Below, in pieces: positions 36,745 to 45,590 of a stretch of 64,000 bases of DNA (position 1 is the first letter of the stretch; the number at the start of each line of letters is the position of its first letter). Where the stretch lies: assembly GCA_001695595.3 (NCBI GenBank), contig MBPM02000105.1:62001-126000 (forward strand), read 5' to 3'. The notes below the pieces were generated by a model. The model worked only from the letters and a program-made list of their open reading frames with translations, did not search any database and had not been told where the DNA came from. This DNA comes from Plasmopara viticola. Lineage: Eukaryota; Oomycota; Peronosporomycetes; Peronosporales; Peronosporaceae. The position numbers and the translations under genes were made by a program.

Positions 36745-38212
36745 TCATCTCTCGACCCGTGAGATTTCTAGTGATGAGCATAGCGTTTGGATGGCTTCGT
36801 CCAGCGATTCTTCAAGGACGAAAGCAACATTCGAGCCAAAGCAGCTCACATTAAGTACCTGAGCTTCCGTACTGCAGCCTGACATGACTGCTACTACGCC
36901 AATTTCATCAAAGCCGTACGCACGTCCACTAAGCTTGATCGCACGCCATCGATCAGGTGAAATGATCAGCGAGTCTTCCTCAAATGATGACAAACACCGT
37001 TGGTCCATGATAACGCTCACTTGCTCAGCCGTCTCACATAAGCACCAAAAAGACATTTCGCCAAGCGTTTCACAATCATTGTCCTTATTTAATGCTGATC
37101 CAGTAGACGACAGCACCAACTGCGTGAGTCCATATGCACTAGCCCGGAGCGCATCTTTTTTAAGTCTGACAAGAACGAATGATTCCGGATAAACTACAAG
37201 TTGAATTAGTTTATACCATATTATAAAAAGTAGACAACAAGTCGGCGCAACCTGTAAGATATTGACCATCTCCTACACGGTGTGCACTCACTGATGCACC
37301 CGTCTCCTCGCCACTTTTTGAAACCTCACTGGCAATAATTGGTGGTACACGAGCGTTTTCTGCTTCCTTAGCCTACGCTCAAAATATTTGTTAATCGATA
37401 CGTAAAACGCTACTCGTTTCCAATTCGCTTGATGTACCTCCTTTAAACCGTGCACTCCCCGCGAAAGTTTTAACTGCAGACACGATATCGCAGTTTTCAG
37501 GTGGTGTTCTTGAACAAAAATAACGTCCGTGTCATATGTGCTCATGTTGAGAATACTAATGTGGTCATCGGCCAGTAGCTTGGACAAGAAACTTACGACA
37601 CCAGGAAATTCGGCGACCATCGGTCCCAGATGAATCTGCACGACATGATGTTCAGCACGATGTAATAAGTTGTCGATTGATATGGTAACGCACCTGAATT
37701 GCTCGCCATGATTGCGGTGCAACAGTAATCATGTCCCTCATGCCCTGCCACAATGCATTAAGCACCATGAGTCTTTTTTCGTAAAAACGTTAACAGAAAA
37801 GGCCACACACCGCTCGCTTGAACACGTCGACACCACTGGGATCCATAAATAACGTAGTGCCTTCTCGGTCCGACACAATGGAGAAGATCTCGGTCTGTTT
37901 AGCCCGGCACACATGACTCGCGGTGCGAACACAACCACCCTCATTCTCGTCAAAGCTACATCCATTGTACAGCAGCAGACTAGTAGGCATAACACAACAT
38001 AGACTTAAACTTTAAATTCGTCAAGCGGACTTTTAAGTAAGCGCACATTAGTAGCGACCAGCTGCCGTGGCGAATGTGCTCGGCCGGCACGAACACGACA
38101 CTTACGAGGCCTGTCAATGGACTAGATCAGCATTTAAACTGATGCTGCAAATGTTGACAAACGCACCTGGCAGCAGCGTGGCGTGGAAGTTGGAAGTGGT
38201 GACGATGTCCAT
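36745..38212 (-). CDS. CASTOR-type ACT-domain protein (possible cytosolic amino-acid sensor)
   Basis: Probably seven exons on the minus strand: 38,212-38,167, 38,110-38,011, 37,979-37,811, 37,744-37,694, 37,635-37,414, 37,372-about 37,300 and 37,193-36,745; about 369 residues. Two of these junctions are weak: the 31-nt intron after 38,011 and the donor near 37,300. The family resemblance is strong and collinear with animal CASTOR1/2 (329 residues in human CASTOR1). FSIVSDREGTTLFMD matches the first ACT half, then HISILNMSTYDTDVIFVQ, and in the C-terminal half WRAIKLSGRAYGFDEIGVVA and VLNVSCFGSNVAFVLEE. In animals CASTOR1 binds arginine and relieves GATOR2/mTORC1 inhibition. Whether this protein binds arginine is unknown; an Asp in the matching C-terminal segment of human CASTOR1 appears to be Asn here. 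Confidence 0.75.
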
Positions 38213-38906
38213 CGCAGATGGATGTCAAATAAAAAAATGAAAATTTGCTGAAAAGGAATTAAGGAATATACTGTGAATTAAGGTGCAAGACCACTACAAT
38301 GCGCTAGATCACTTCCAATCTATAAACAACAAGATAGAGCAAAGTTAGCGCTAAAACATACGATTAAAGAAGCCTCTATGACGTGCGTCACATCACTGTA
38401 CCTTATTTGCACCACTCGGGGGGCGTTTGTACTTAAGCTGGGCTCACTCCTTGTTGTGCTGCAGTAGGAACAGTCCTTCAAGCCAGGCAGTCAACACTAG
38501 AAGGTGTTGCACCACGAGCGATACTTATTTTCTCCTCAATACCTCCAGGTCGCTTTATCGCTGCGTAAATAGGGCCAAAAATCTTTCGAACACGCGAGCG
38601 AGGGTGTCGGCCGGTGTCTTTTATCCGTCACTAGCCCGTTTCCCCTCGCTCTTGGACGGCTTTTCAACCTCTGACACCGGTCGAGACTTGGTGCGAGTGC
38701 AGAGCAGCAGTGGGTGACGTGAGAGCAACTTAATCCTGCTAAGATACCCGTATTCACCCGAAATAGACGCGCAAGGCCGTTAGTTAGCTAGGAAAAAGGT
38801 TCGTTCTAGTGCTTCCAACTCTTGAGTTTGATCAATGTATCGAAGTCTAAACTGTACTTCTGTTTTTCATACGCTCCCTGTACATCGGTCACATTTGATT
38901 GCACAG
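38213..38906. other. Divergent intergenic region (CASTOR-like / AFF-like genes)
   Basis: 694 bp without a supported gene. On the minus strand, just upstream of the CASTOR-like start, TTTTCATTTTTTTATTTG (about 38,224-38,242) resembles the oomycete initiator (YCAYTYY) with a T-rich flank. Towards the AFF-like gene the sequence TTTGATTGCACAG right before the ATG at 38,907 could instead be a splice acceptor, so a 5' UTR intron is possible. Confidence 0.35.
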
Positions 38907-40826
38907 ATGGCAAAGCGGAAGTTTGTGTCATCCAAGAAGAACGCACCCAGTCGCGCCATCTCCAGTAAAGAGGCGGCTCTGCACCGTCGGTCTGCTGGCG
39001 TAGATGGTGCTTCATCTGATTCCGGCGACTCTGCAGTCTCTTCTGATGTAGCGTCGTCCACACTGCTGTCGTCTGAGGACGAGCAGGGAGATGACGATGA
39101 GGATTTGAGTGTTAACCAGGATGTGACAGTGGAGGTAATGCCAGCCAGTGTGGGCCGGGGCAAGCAGCTAAGATTTCCGGCAGCATTTTCACGCGGTAAA
39201 GTATTGCCTGCTGAGGGCGGCGCCGTGTCCGATGTCGACGACTCTGATGACGAAAGCTTGTTGTCTGTTGCGGATAGCGAGACTGAAGATGATAATCGCA
39301 GCGCGTCGGCAAAAGAGATTGTCGAGATTCCTGTTCCTATGACACCTTCTGTGCATGCCGAAGCTTTAGCAGCTTCTCGTGATTGCAAAAGTAGGTATAA
39401 GGAGATTACATCCTACCCGATCAAAGCAATCCGCGCGCGAAAACGACATCGTCCGGACTCGGAGTACTACAAGCACATGTCTACGTATGTAAGAGACTGT
39501 TTGCTTCATGTACGACAGACAGGAAATAGTGAAATGCCGGCTAATGCTTTGCAAGATGAAAGCTCATTACGTCACGAGGAATTTCGACGGAGGCTTGCCA
39601 CTGGAGATGTAGAACGAATGACATGGAAAGAACCCCCTTCTGTGGAGCCAAAAAGGAATGATCTGAATACGGAGCTCACTACGATTTCTTCTCGCGAACC
39701 AAAAAAAGTCAGCAAGTCTAGTAAACTTAGCAAGTGTAGCAAGCCAAGCAATCAGAGAGAGTCAAGCAATTTGAGCAAAAGTAGCAACAAGGACAGCAGC
39801 ACGATAAAAACTTCGACCGCGGACTTTTATGAACGCAACACAAAGCAGTCGACCCCTCTGCGGTCAAATGGGTCTTCCATTAAGTTTACATCCACGTTAC
39901 AGTCTACAGTAGCAGTCGTATCAAACTCTTCGGCAATATGTGAAGTGTGCAAAAAAAGATTGAGTGAAGAAGCTGTAAAGGAAGATATAGTGGAACGGCC
40001 AGTAAAAACAGAAAAGGTGGTTAAGACAGAGAAAGTGGTAAAGGATGAAAATGTGAGGCAACATTCAGAACCGATTGAAAAGGAGTCCATCCAAGCTTTT
40101 GCATCAGTGATGCCTGCTGGATACTTCACAATCACATTTTCACCTGGTAGTGATGTACAAAAATTGCGCAGTGAGTCCGCAAAACTAATGGACGAAGCAC
40201 GAAGACTGAAGCATGAGGGAAACCGCCTTGGTTCGAGTGAACGCGGAACCGCAGGCCAGCTCACGCAAGCCAAATACTATTTGCGATCAGGCGGCAAATT
40301 TTTCGAGTATGCGCTTAAACTCCAAGAAGTCAAAGTAGCGTACCAGGAAAAAAATGATGCTCAGCACGCGCACTCATTTGGCGAAAATTGCGTGACGACG
40401 CTCTCACAAACAACTTCACTAATTGAGAGCACCATTCGCACATTCCAAAGTGCCGGTAGCATGCGGCTCGCTGCACTAGGGTGCAAGATGGCGTCTGTGG
40501 TCCATCTGACTGTCTATCGGCTGCAGCACCGCAAGCTGCAATCGTTTTACTCGGAGCTTTTTACACCTGGACGCTCTCCCGAGTCTCGAGAGAATGGTCT
40601 CACTCCGCCTATCGATTCAAACAGTAATGCAAACAGCAATAGCAGCAAAGATGCCGCCATACGCAAGCACTTGTTGAGAGAAATGGAGCACACGCTTCGC
40701 GGTTTTGAAATGTGGCGGCGGTACGAGGCTTGCAAGGTTAGCGTGCTGCCGCAGGTGGCTAACCCCATGATTTTAGATCTAGCTGTTTTTTTTGAGGATC
40801 TCAAAGCAGAGCTGAATCATTTATAG
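38907..40826 (+). CDS. Protein with AF4/FMR2 (AFF)-like C-terminal homology domain
   Basis: About 639 residues from the ATG at 38,907 (MAKRKFVSSKK); the frame is open from 38,835, but the extra residues look non-coding. The first 400 residues are acidic, Ser-rich and lysine-rich, with a run of S-K-x-S-K repeats (residues about 260-300) and a VKTEKVVKTEKVVKDE repeat near 370-390. The last about 230 residues resemble the helical C-terminal homology domain of AFF scaffold proteins: AKLMDEARRLKHEGNRL, YYLRSGGKFFEYALKLQE, a middle helical stretch, a Ser/Asn linker and HTLRGFEMWRRYEAC. In animals AFF proteins scaffold the super elongation complex (P-TEFb). If homologous, this would be a nuclear transcription-elongation factor. 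Homology is judged by pattern only. Confidence 0.55.
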   Translation: MAKRKFVSSKKNAPSRAISSKEAALHRRSAGVDGASSDSGDSAVSSDVASSTLLSSEDEQGDDDEDLSVNQDVTVEVMPASVGRGKQLRFPAAFSRGKVLPAEGGAVSDVDDSDDESLLSVADSETEDDNRSASAKEIVEIPVPMTPSVHAEALAASRDCKSRYKEITSYPIKAIRARKRHRPDSEYYKHMSTYVRDCLLHVRQTGNSEMPANALQDESSLRHEEFRRRLATGDVERMTWKEPPSVEPKRNDLNTELTTISSREPKKVSKSSKLSKCSKPSNQRESSNLSKSSNKDSSTIKTSTADFYERNTKQSTPLRSNGSSIKFTSTLQSTVAVVSNSSAICEVCKKRLSEEAVKEDIVERPVKTEKVVKTEKVVKDENVRQHSEPIEKESIQAFASVMPAGYFTITFSPGSDVQKLRSESAKLMDEARRLKHEGNRLGSSERGTAGQLTQAKYYLRSGGKFFEYALKLQEVKVAYQEKNDAQHAHSFGENCVTTLSQTTSLIESTIRTFQSAGSMRLAALGCKMASVVHLTVYRLQHRKLQSFYSELFTPGRSPESRENGLTPPIDSNSNANSNSSKDAAIRKHLLREMEHTLRGFEMWRRYEACKVSVLPQVANPMILDLAVFFEDLKAELNHL

Positions 40827-41024
40827 TTGATCAGTTGTCAGTACCACCCACGAAGTAAGTACAGTAGAGTAGCAGCAACACTGCATTCGGACCAGATAGC
40901 CTTCCTGGTCTTTTGCAGCAATATAAACCCAACTTGACACGGAGAAATAGCTACAGCCACTTGGCTAGTAAAGCATGACGTTCCTCATTCAATTGTAGCT
41001 AGTATTAAGCACCAAACATTACAC

Positions 41025-41835
41025 TTATTTGGTAAACTCACTTTTAGAAACGACAACGCTGTCACCCTTGAGTTCGTAAAGGAAAGCGACAACTTTAAGA
41101 CCCTGCAAAGCTAAGAGTATAAAGCTCGGTATCACATTACTAGCAAAGCTACTAAACGCGCCCGTTATAGAACCAGGGTTTATAAACCATTTGCCCTGCT
41201 CCGTTCGGATGTGTGACCTAATAGAATGCCAAAAGAGCATAGTTAAAGCCATCCCATTTGCACTAATCAGCACGAGTACTCACACGTGGGTATATCCTGT
41301 AATTAAAATATCCACGTTCATCTGAAAAAGCAGAAAACAAAAGCAGTACGAGTTAACAAATTGCAGCAAGGGGTCGATAAATACATGCATACATACATAC
41401 ATACCTTTCTCTGTAAGGCAGCAAGACTGTGCTGGTCACCCCACGGGACAATCTGATGTCCGTGACAAAGACCGATTCGAAACTGGCCGATCGTGATAGT
41501 CTTGGTCTCAGGATACAATTCATCCTACAAGTAATACCGTGAGCACGGCTCGGATTGCTAAGGAAAATCAAGTGCTAATACCTGGTCGCAGTCTCCTGCA
41601 ACGACATGGACGTTGGGCGACAAATTGCGCAGCTCTTCGAACTGCTCCTTTGTCACGAGATTTCCCGTACATAGAATGTGTTGCATCCTATTAGGAACCT
41701 ACTCAAAACGGTGTTAGCGCGTACACTTTCCTCCCGACCAAAAATTAGCCACACCAGCATCTTTTGAAATTTGTCCGGAATCTCCGATGACCGGTTTGGG
41801 ATGTGGTGATCCCCAACCACAAGCACCAACTTCAT
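41025..41835 (-). CDS. VPS29: Retromer subunit VPS29
   Basis: Five exons on the minus strand: 41,835-41,755, 41,698-41,582, 41,524-41,405, 41,321-41,284 and 41,217-41,025. The product is 182 residues, the same as human VPS29. Collinear motifs are [63 protein letters not shown] and [12 protein letters not shown]. It adopts a metallophosphoesterase fold but acts as a scaffold that binds VPS35 in retromer, for endosome-to-Golgi retrieval. The usual GHTH is GYTH here, losing one metal-site His. Donors include GTATGT (inside a CATA-type microsatellite at about 41,386-41,404) and GTGAGT. The 38-nt fourth exon is easily missed. It diverges from nucleotide-sugar transporter 2. Confidence 0.93.
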
Positions 41836-42073
41836 ACAGCGTAGTGAATGCATGATACGGTGTCAAATATAAGAGTTATAAAAGCTTAACATGCCGCGCT
41901 GACCTCGCCGAAACCCGACGCCATTTTAGCGTAATATGGCTGCACTATATCAACGGGTATACTCAGCGTTGATTGGGTAACACGTAATACAATTGTACCC
42001 ACGTTTAAGTCGGCGAATACTGTAATTCTGTGCCTACTTGCGCCGCCTACACGTGCGCAGCTCAAAAGTTGCC
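41836..42073. promoter_or_regulatory. Divergent promoter (VPS29 / nucleotide-sugar transporter 2)
   Basis: 238 bp between start codons. No TATA box stands out; the assignment is by position. An ATG at 42,038 in frame with the transporter would shorten the region if used. Confidence 0.3.
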
Positions 42074-43201
42074 ATGGGGATCTCAATGAAACACTTCAGC
42101 TTTGTCATGCTTGTGCTACAAAACACGGCACTATCAATCGTATCTAAATACTCGCGTGCTAACATCGGACCAAAGTACCGTCCAAGCTTTGTGGTGCTGC
42201 TCGTGGAATTGCTCAAATTCGTGCTGTGCTGCTTCATGCTATTCAAAATTAAGCGTGGCAGCGTTAAGGCTACTCTGCGTACACTGCAGATTGAGGTGTT
42301 TGCAGACAGGAAAGGTCTTACGAAGATGACGGTGCTTGCTTTCCTGTACGCGCTGCAAAACATGTTTGCGCTCGTTGCTTACGATTACGTGGACGTGGCG
42401 ACGTATCAGATTGTGTACCAGCTAAAGATCATCACTACGGCCATGTTCATGATTTTGTTGCTGCAACGTCGGTTTAGCGTTGTGCAGTGGAGCGCAATGG
42501 TGGCGCTTATGGCTGGCGTGGCCATTTGCTCCTACTCGCGACTACCGAGCGGATCGCAACACGCGGACGAAGCCACGAGTAGCAAGCGCTTCATCGGTAT
42601 CTGTATCATGCTTGGACTGGCAGTCAACTCAGGTCTTGCAGCGGCCTACTTTGAGCGCGTCATGAAAGCGCACGAGGGGATTCAAACGCAACAGACGATT
42701 GACCCGCTCTGGGTGCGAAATATACAGCTGTCTGCCATCTCAGTTGTCGTAACGTGCTTCGATCTCGTGCGCAACGTTGGTCAAGTGTGGACTAACGGCT
42801 TTTTCTATGGCTTCCACCCCGTGGTATTTGCTGTCATCTTTCTACAGGCCGTCGGTGGACTCACGATCGCTGCTGTCGTGCGCTACTCAGACAACATTGT
42901 TAAGAACTTTGGCACATCCTTCTCACTCATTTTGTCATGCATCATCTCCGACTTAATGTTTGACGAGACAGCCCCATTTTCCTTCTACCTCGGTGTAGTC
43001 CTCACAGTTGGATCAGTCTTTGTTTATGGCGACAGTCGATTTGCTATCAAACCCACCGCTGCCAAAAAGGAGCGTCGATTTATGGATGACGATTTGGCTT
43101 ACGAAGTTGCCGTCGAAACCAGAAACAGGCAAGGATCGCACTCTGGGAGCAGAAACTTCACTGCGCGATCCGTGCAAATACTTGACAGTTCAAGTGTTTA
43201 G
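42074..43201 (+). CDS. Nucleotide-sugar transporter (SLC35A-like) 2
   Basis: Intronless; 375 residues from ATG 42,074 (MGISMKHFSFVML). An upstream in-frame ATG at 42,038 adds 12 basic residues and looks less likely. About ten membrane segments and clear SLC35A marks: LVLQNTALSIVSKYSR, LYALQNMFALVAYDYVDVA, TYQIVYQLKIITTAMFMI, FFYGFHPVVFAV and LTIAAVVRYSDNIVKNFGTS. This is closer to the animal SLC35A1-A3 group (CMP-sialic acid, UDP-galactose, UDP-GlcNAc) than transporter 1 is, so a Golgi UDP-sugar antiporter is likely; the sugar cannot be assigned. The tail after residue about 325 is hydrophilic. Its stop is 43 bp from the stop of the convergent PME-1 gene. Confidence 0.88.
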   Translation: MGISMKHFSFVMLVLQNTALSIVSKYSRANIGPKYRPSFVVLLVELLKFVLCCFMLFKIKRGSVKATLRTLQIEVFADRKGLTKMTVLAFLYALQNMFALVAYDYVDVATYQIVYQLKIITTAMFMILLLQRRFSVVQWSAMVALMAGVAICSYSRLPSGSQHADEATSSKRFIGICIMLGLAVNSGLAAAYFERVMKAHEGIQTQQTIDPLWVRNIQLSAISVVVTCFDLVRNVGQVWTNGFFYGFHPVVFAVIFLQAVGGLTIAAVVRYSDNIVKNFGTSFSLILSCIISDLMFDETAPFSFYLGVVLTVGSVFVYGDSRFAIKPTAAKKERRFMDDDLAYEVAVETRNRQGSHSGSRNFTARSVQILDSSSV

Positions 43202-43244
43202 ATTTACCAATTTTAAGCAACAACAATACAAATTACACGCATGT

Positions 43245-44627
43245 TTACCGAGGCGGTAATTTCCTCGCAGCAGCAGGATGAACAGCCTCTGCCGGGATCA
43301 AAGCACGTGCTTTGGCGAGTCGCTCTGTTAAAATTAGTTCCTTGTTTGGTTGCCTTGGCACTCCGTCACGGCCAAAGACATTTCCACTTATAGTACGAGC
43401 GCAACGTCCACTGAATTCAATGATAGCGTTCGCCACCTCAGGAGGACAGTCTTCCTGGATCGCGTGGCCTGAAGAGTAAATGAGCCGCATTTCAAATTTG
43501 CCCATCATTTGGCCACGCATGAGCTCCGTATCCAAGCGGTCGGAACCTAAATGTAATCTAGAATAAGCAACATTTACAAGCAATGGCGATAGATTAAATG
43601 ACGACATACCAGCAAGCACCAACATTTTGGCTTCCTTCAGCGACAAAAATTGCTTCGAAAGTCCAAAAAACCAATCTGAAAGGTAGGTCAGAACATGTTA
43701 TAGCCAACAACATGCCCGATCAAAAGAAGATCTTACCGTGCCAGTATTTGGCACTACTAGCTAGGTCCGTCTTCCAAACTAGCGAGCCATCTTCAAGTCG
43801 CTTCAGCTGGGACGGAATTGAGACTTCAACAGCTTCCGCGTTGCGTACAATGCCGCTATGAAGCGCCCAATGAATAGCCTCCTTGAACGAGCGAAAACAA
43901 GATGGACGCTTTTCGAGGATTGTGCCCATGTGCTTAAGCGACGCCATGGCTGTGCCCTCTACGACATCGATCACCATGACGCCCACTAGAGACGGAACTT
44001 CTCCTGTGGCGGCAACACGAACAGCGAGTGCACCGCCCAAACTATTCAGGCGTTATATCATACCGACTGATCAGCGCTATCAACAAGTACTTTACCTGTG
44101 GCCAACAATGATGGTTTGCACCTTTTCCAGGTCGTCTGTCTTCGGACTTGATGGAGGAATTGTCCGCTTCATTACACTAAGCGTATCCTGAACTAAAGTT
44201 TCAATCGACAGGTCTGCGTCGTTCGTAGTCTGGGTCTGGCCGTGGCCACGCAAGTCGAAGGCGTGCAGCGTGCAACTATCTTTAAGCAGCGCCTATAAAT
44301 TAAAAGCGACACGTCAGTCGTAACCTTTTTAGCTACAATATGAAACGTAGTGTAGCCTGTATGAATACCGTCACAAGGGCCCAGGTCATGGACGTGTAGC
44401 CTCCGCCATGTAGCAGCACAACATGTGGACCCTGCGAGCCTGCGCGGTACACGCAAAATGTCTTCAAACATGACAGAAAAAAAGTGTCAAATAAGATCCC
44501 CTACCACCTCCAGACAAAGAAGAAAACCATTGATTGACTCACATTTCCATCTGGCAGCACCACGTTCTCCTTGGAGTCAAAGTATTTGGCCCAGACGTCG
44601 TCGTAGGATGCATTCGGAGTCGCCATA
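43245..44627 (-). CDS. PPME1: Protein phosphatase methylesterase 1 (PME-1, PPME1)
   Basis: Six exons on the minus strand, starting at ATG 44,627 (MATPNASYDDVWAKYF); about 348 residues. An alpha/beta-hydrolase chain: VVLLHGGGYTSMTWALV, HAFDLRGHGQTQT, the nucleophile elbow GHSLGGALAV (split by an intron), IDVVEGTAMASLKHM with the family Asp, and RLIYSSGHAIQEDCP with the catalytic His. These are specific for PME-1, which removes the C-terminal methyl ester from the PP2A catalytic subunit and controls holoenzyme assembly. The last about 45 residues after the hydrolase domain (RQPNKELILTERLAKARAL...) are an extension not seen in the human enzyme. Intron phases were checked at four junctions and fit. 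Confidence 0.9.
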
Positions 44628-45590
44628 TTGCTTTTTATTGTAAAATGGTCACTAAACGACGCTAAAAGTAGGTTTTACGAGCAAAAGTGCACTTTAAGCA
44701 ATGCTATTGAAGTTTAAGCAATGCAAGTCATCACGTGTTAATTTCATCAAACACTTCAGAGTTTCTAGCAAATAATAGTTTGCTACGTACGTCAGCAGAC
44801 GCATGGGTGGCTGCATTGGTCGATAGAAAGACCTTTGAACAACGACATAGGCTTTATCGCGAGCGATGTATACGAAATCTTATAGGATAGAGCTTGACTC
44901 TGAAACTGAGAAATCAAGATGGAGGCAACCTTTTCGAGCGCGCCTGTTACGCGTGCTTACGCGAGCGGCTTTCGGTATGGGTGCTGCTATCTTCGCCCTT
45001 CCAGCTAGAAATGTTCATGCCGCTACAGTTTTACGCCGCGAACATCATCCTCTTCGATGTTGCACTCAGTTGCGTCATCGTGCTGTTCATGGTCAGGCTG
45101 TCCATATCATTGTGTACAGGCGTGCACCGCTAAGTAACAATATTTGAAACGTGGACGCTGGGGCAATTAAACGGTTAAAGTGCGAATTGTTTGATTGTGT
45201 ATCGCCAACTAGTGAGCGTTTAACAAATTACATGCATCAACAAGAGAGAATCTGTGGCACGTGCTTGCAGCTCTACTTTGGTGAAATTAAGCTGATAGTC
45301 ATGGGCGTCCCTAATTCCATCAGATATCTTTGCAATTATTCTACAGCAAGGCCAAATTGCGCCAGCGGCCACTCATTCTTTTTCATCCACGAGCTGAATG
45401 TAATGATGGTGATGACCACCGTAACCATCTTAGCATACGTGCTGCTTGCTGCACCTTTTTGCCGGCAATATCTTCTGTTCCAATCGTCGTTCTTTAAACA
45501 ATATTCGAGCGCTATTACTTCTCACAGTTTCTTAGAGTAGCTCACACCAATGTTCAAGTCCCCCTTGCTGGGCTCGAAGAACGCGCGAGG
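44628..45590 (+). other. Interval upstream of THOC2; possible small membrane-protein gene
   Basis: Two + strand stretches are rich in hydrophobic residues: about 45,011-45,130 (MFMPLQFYAANIILFDVAL, then VIVLFMVRLSISL) and about 45,262-45,540 (VMMVMTTVTILAYVLLAAPF). Splice-like sites lie between them (GCTTGCAG near 45,272, CTACAGCAAG near 45,350). They could be exons of one small membrane protein. Alternatively, an ATG at about 44,921 (MEATFSSAPVTRAYASG) may start a 5' exon or an unrelated product. No family is recognised. Confidence 0.25.

Noticed and set aside
37738..37995. Minus-strand frame MLCLLVCCCTMDV covering the CASTOR-like gene
   Set aside because: It is an overlapping wrong frame; the correct frame carries the conserved FSIVSDREG segment and joins the next exons.
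38835..38906. Upstream in-frame ATG for the AFF-like protein
   Set aside because: The added 24 residues lack conservation-like composition, and a splice-acceptor-like CACAG precedes the ATG at 38,907.
41384..41405. CATA microsatellite as a separate repeat feature
   Set aside because: It is short and lies in a VPS29 intron right at the splice donor; mentioned with the gene instead.
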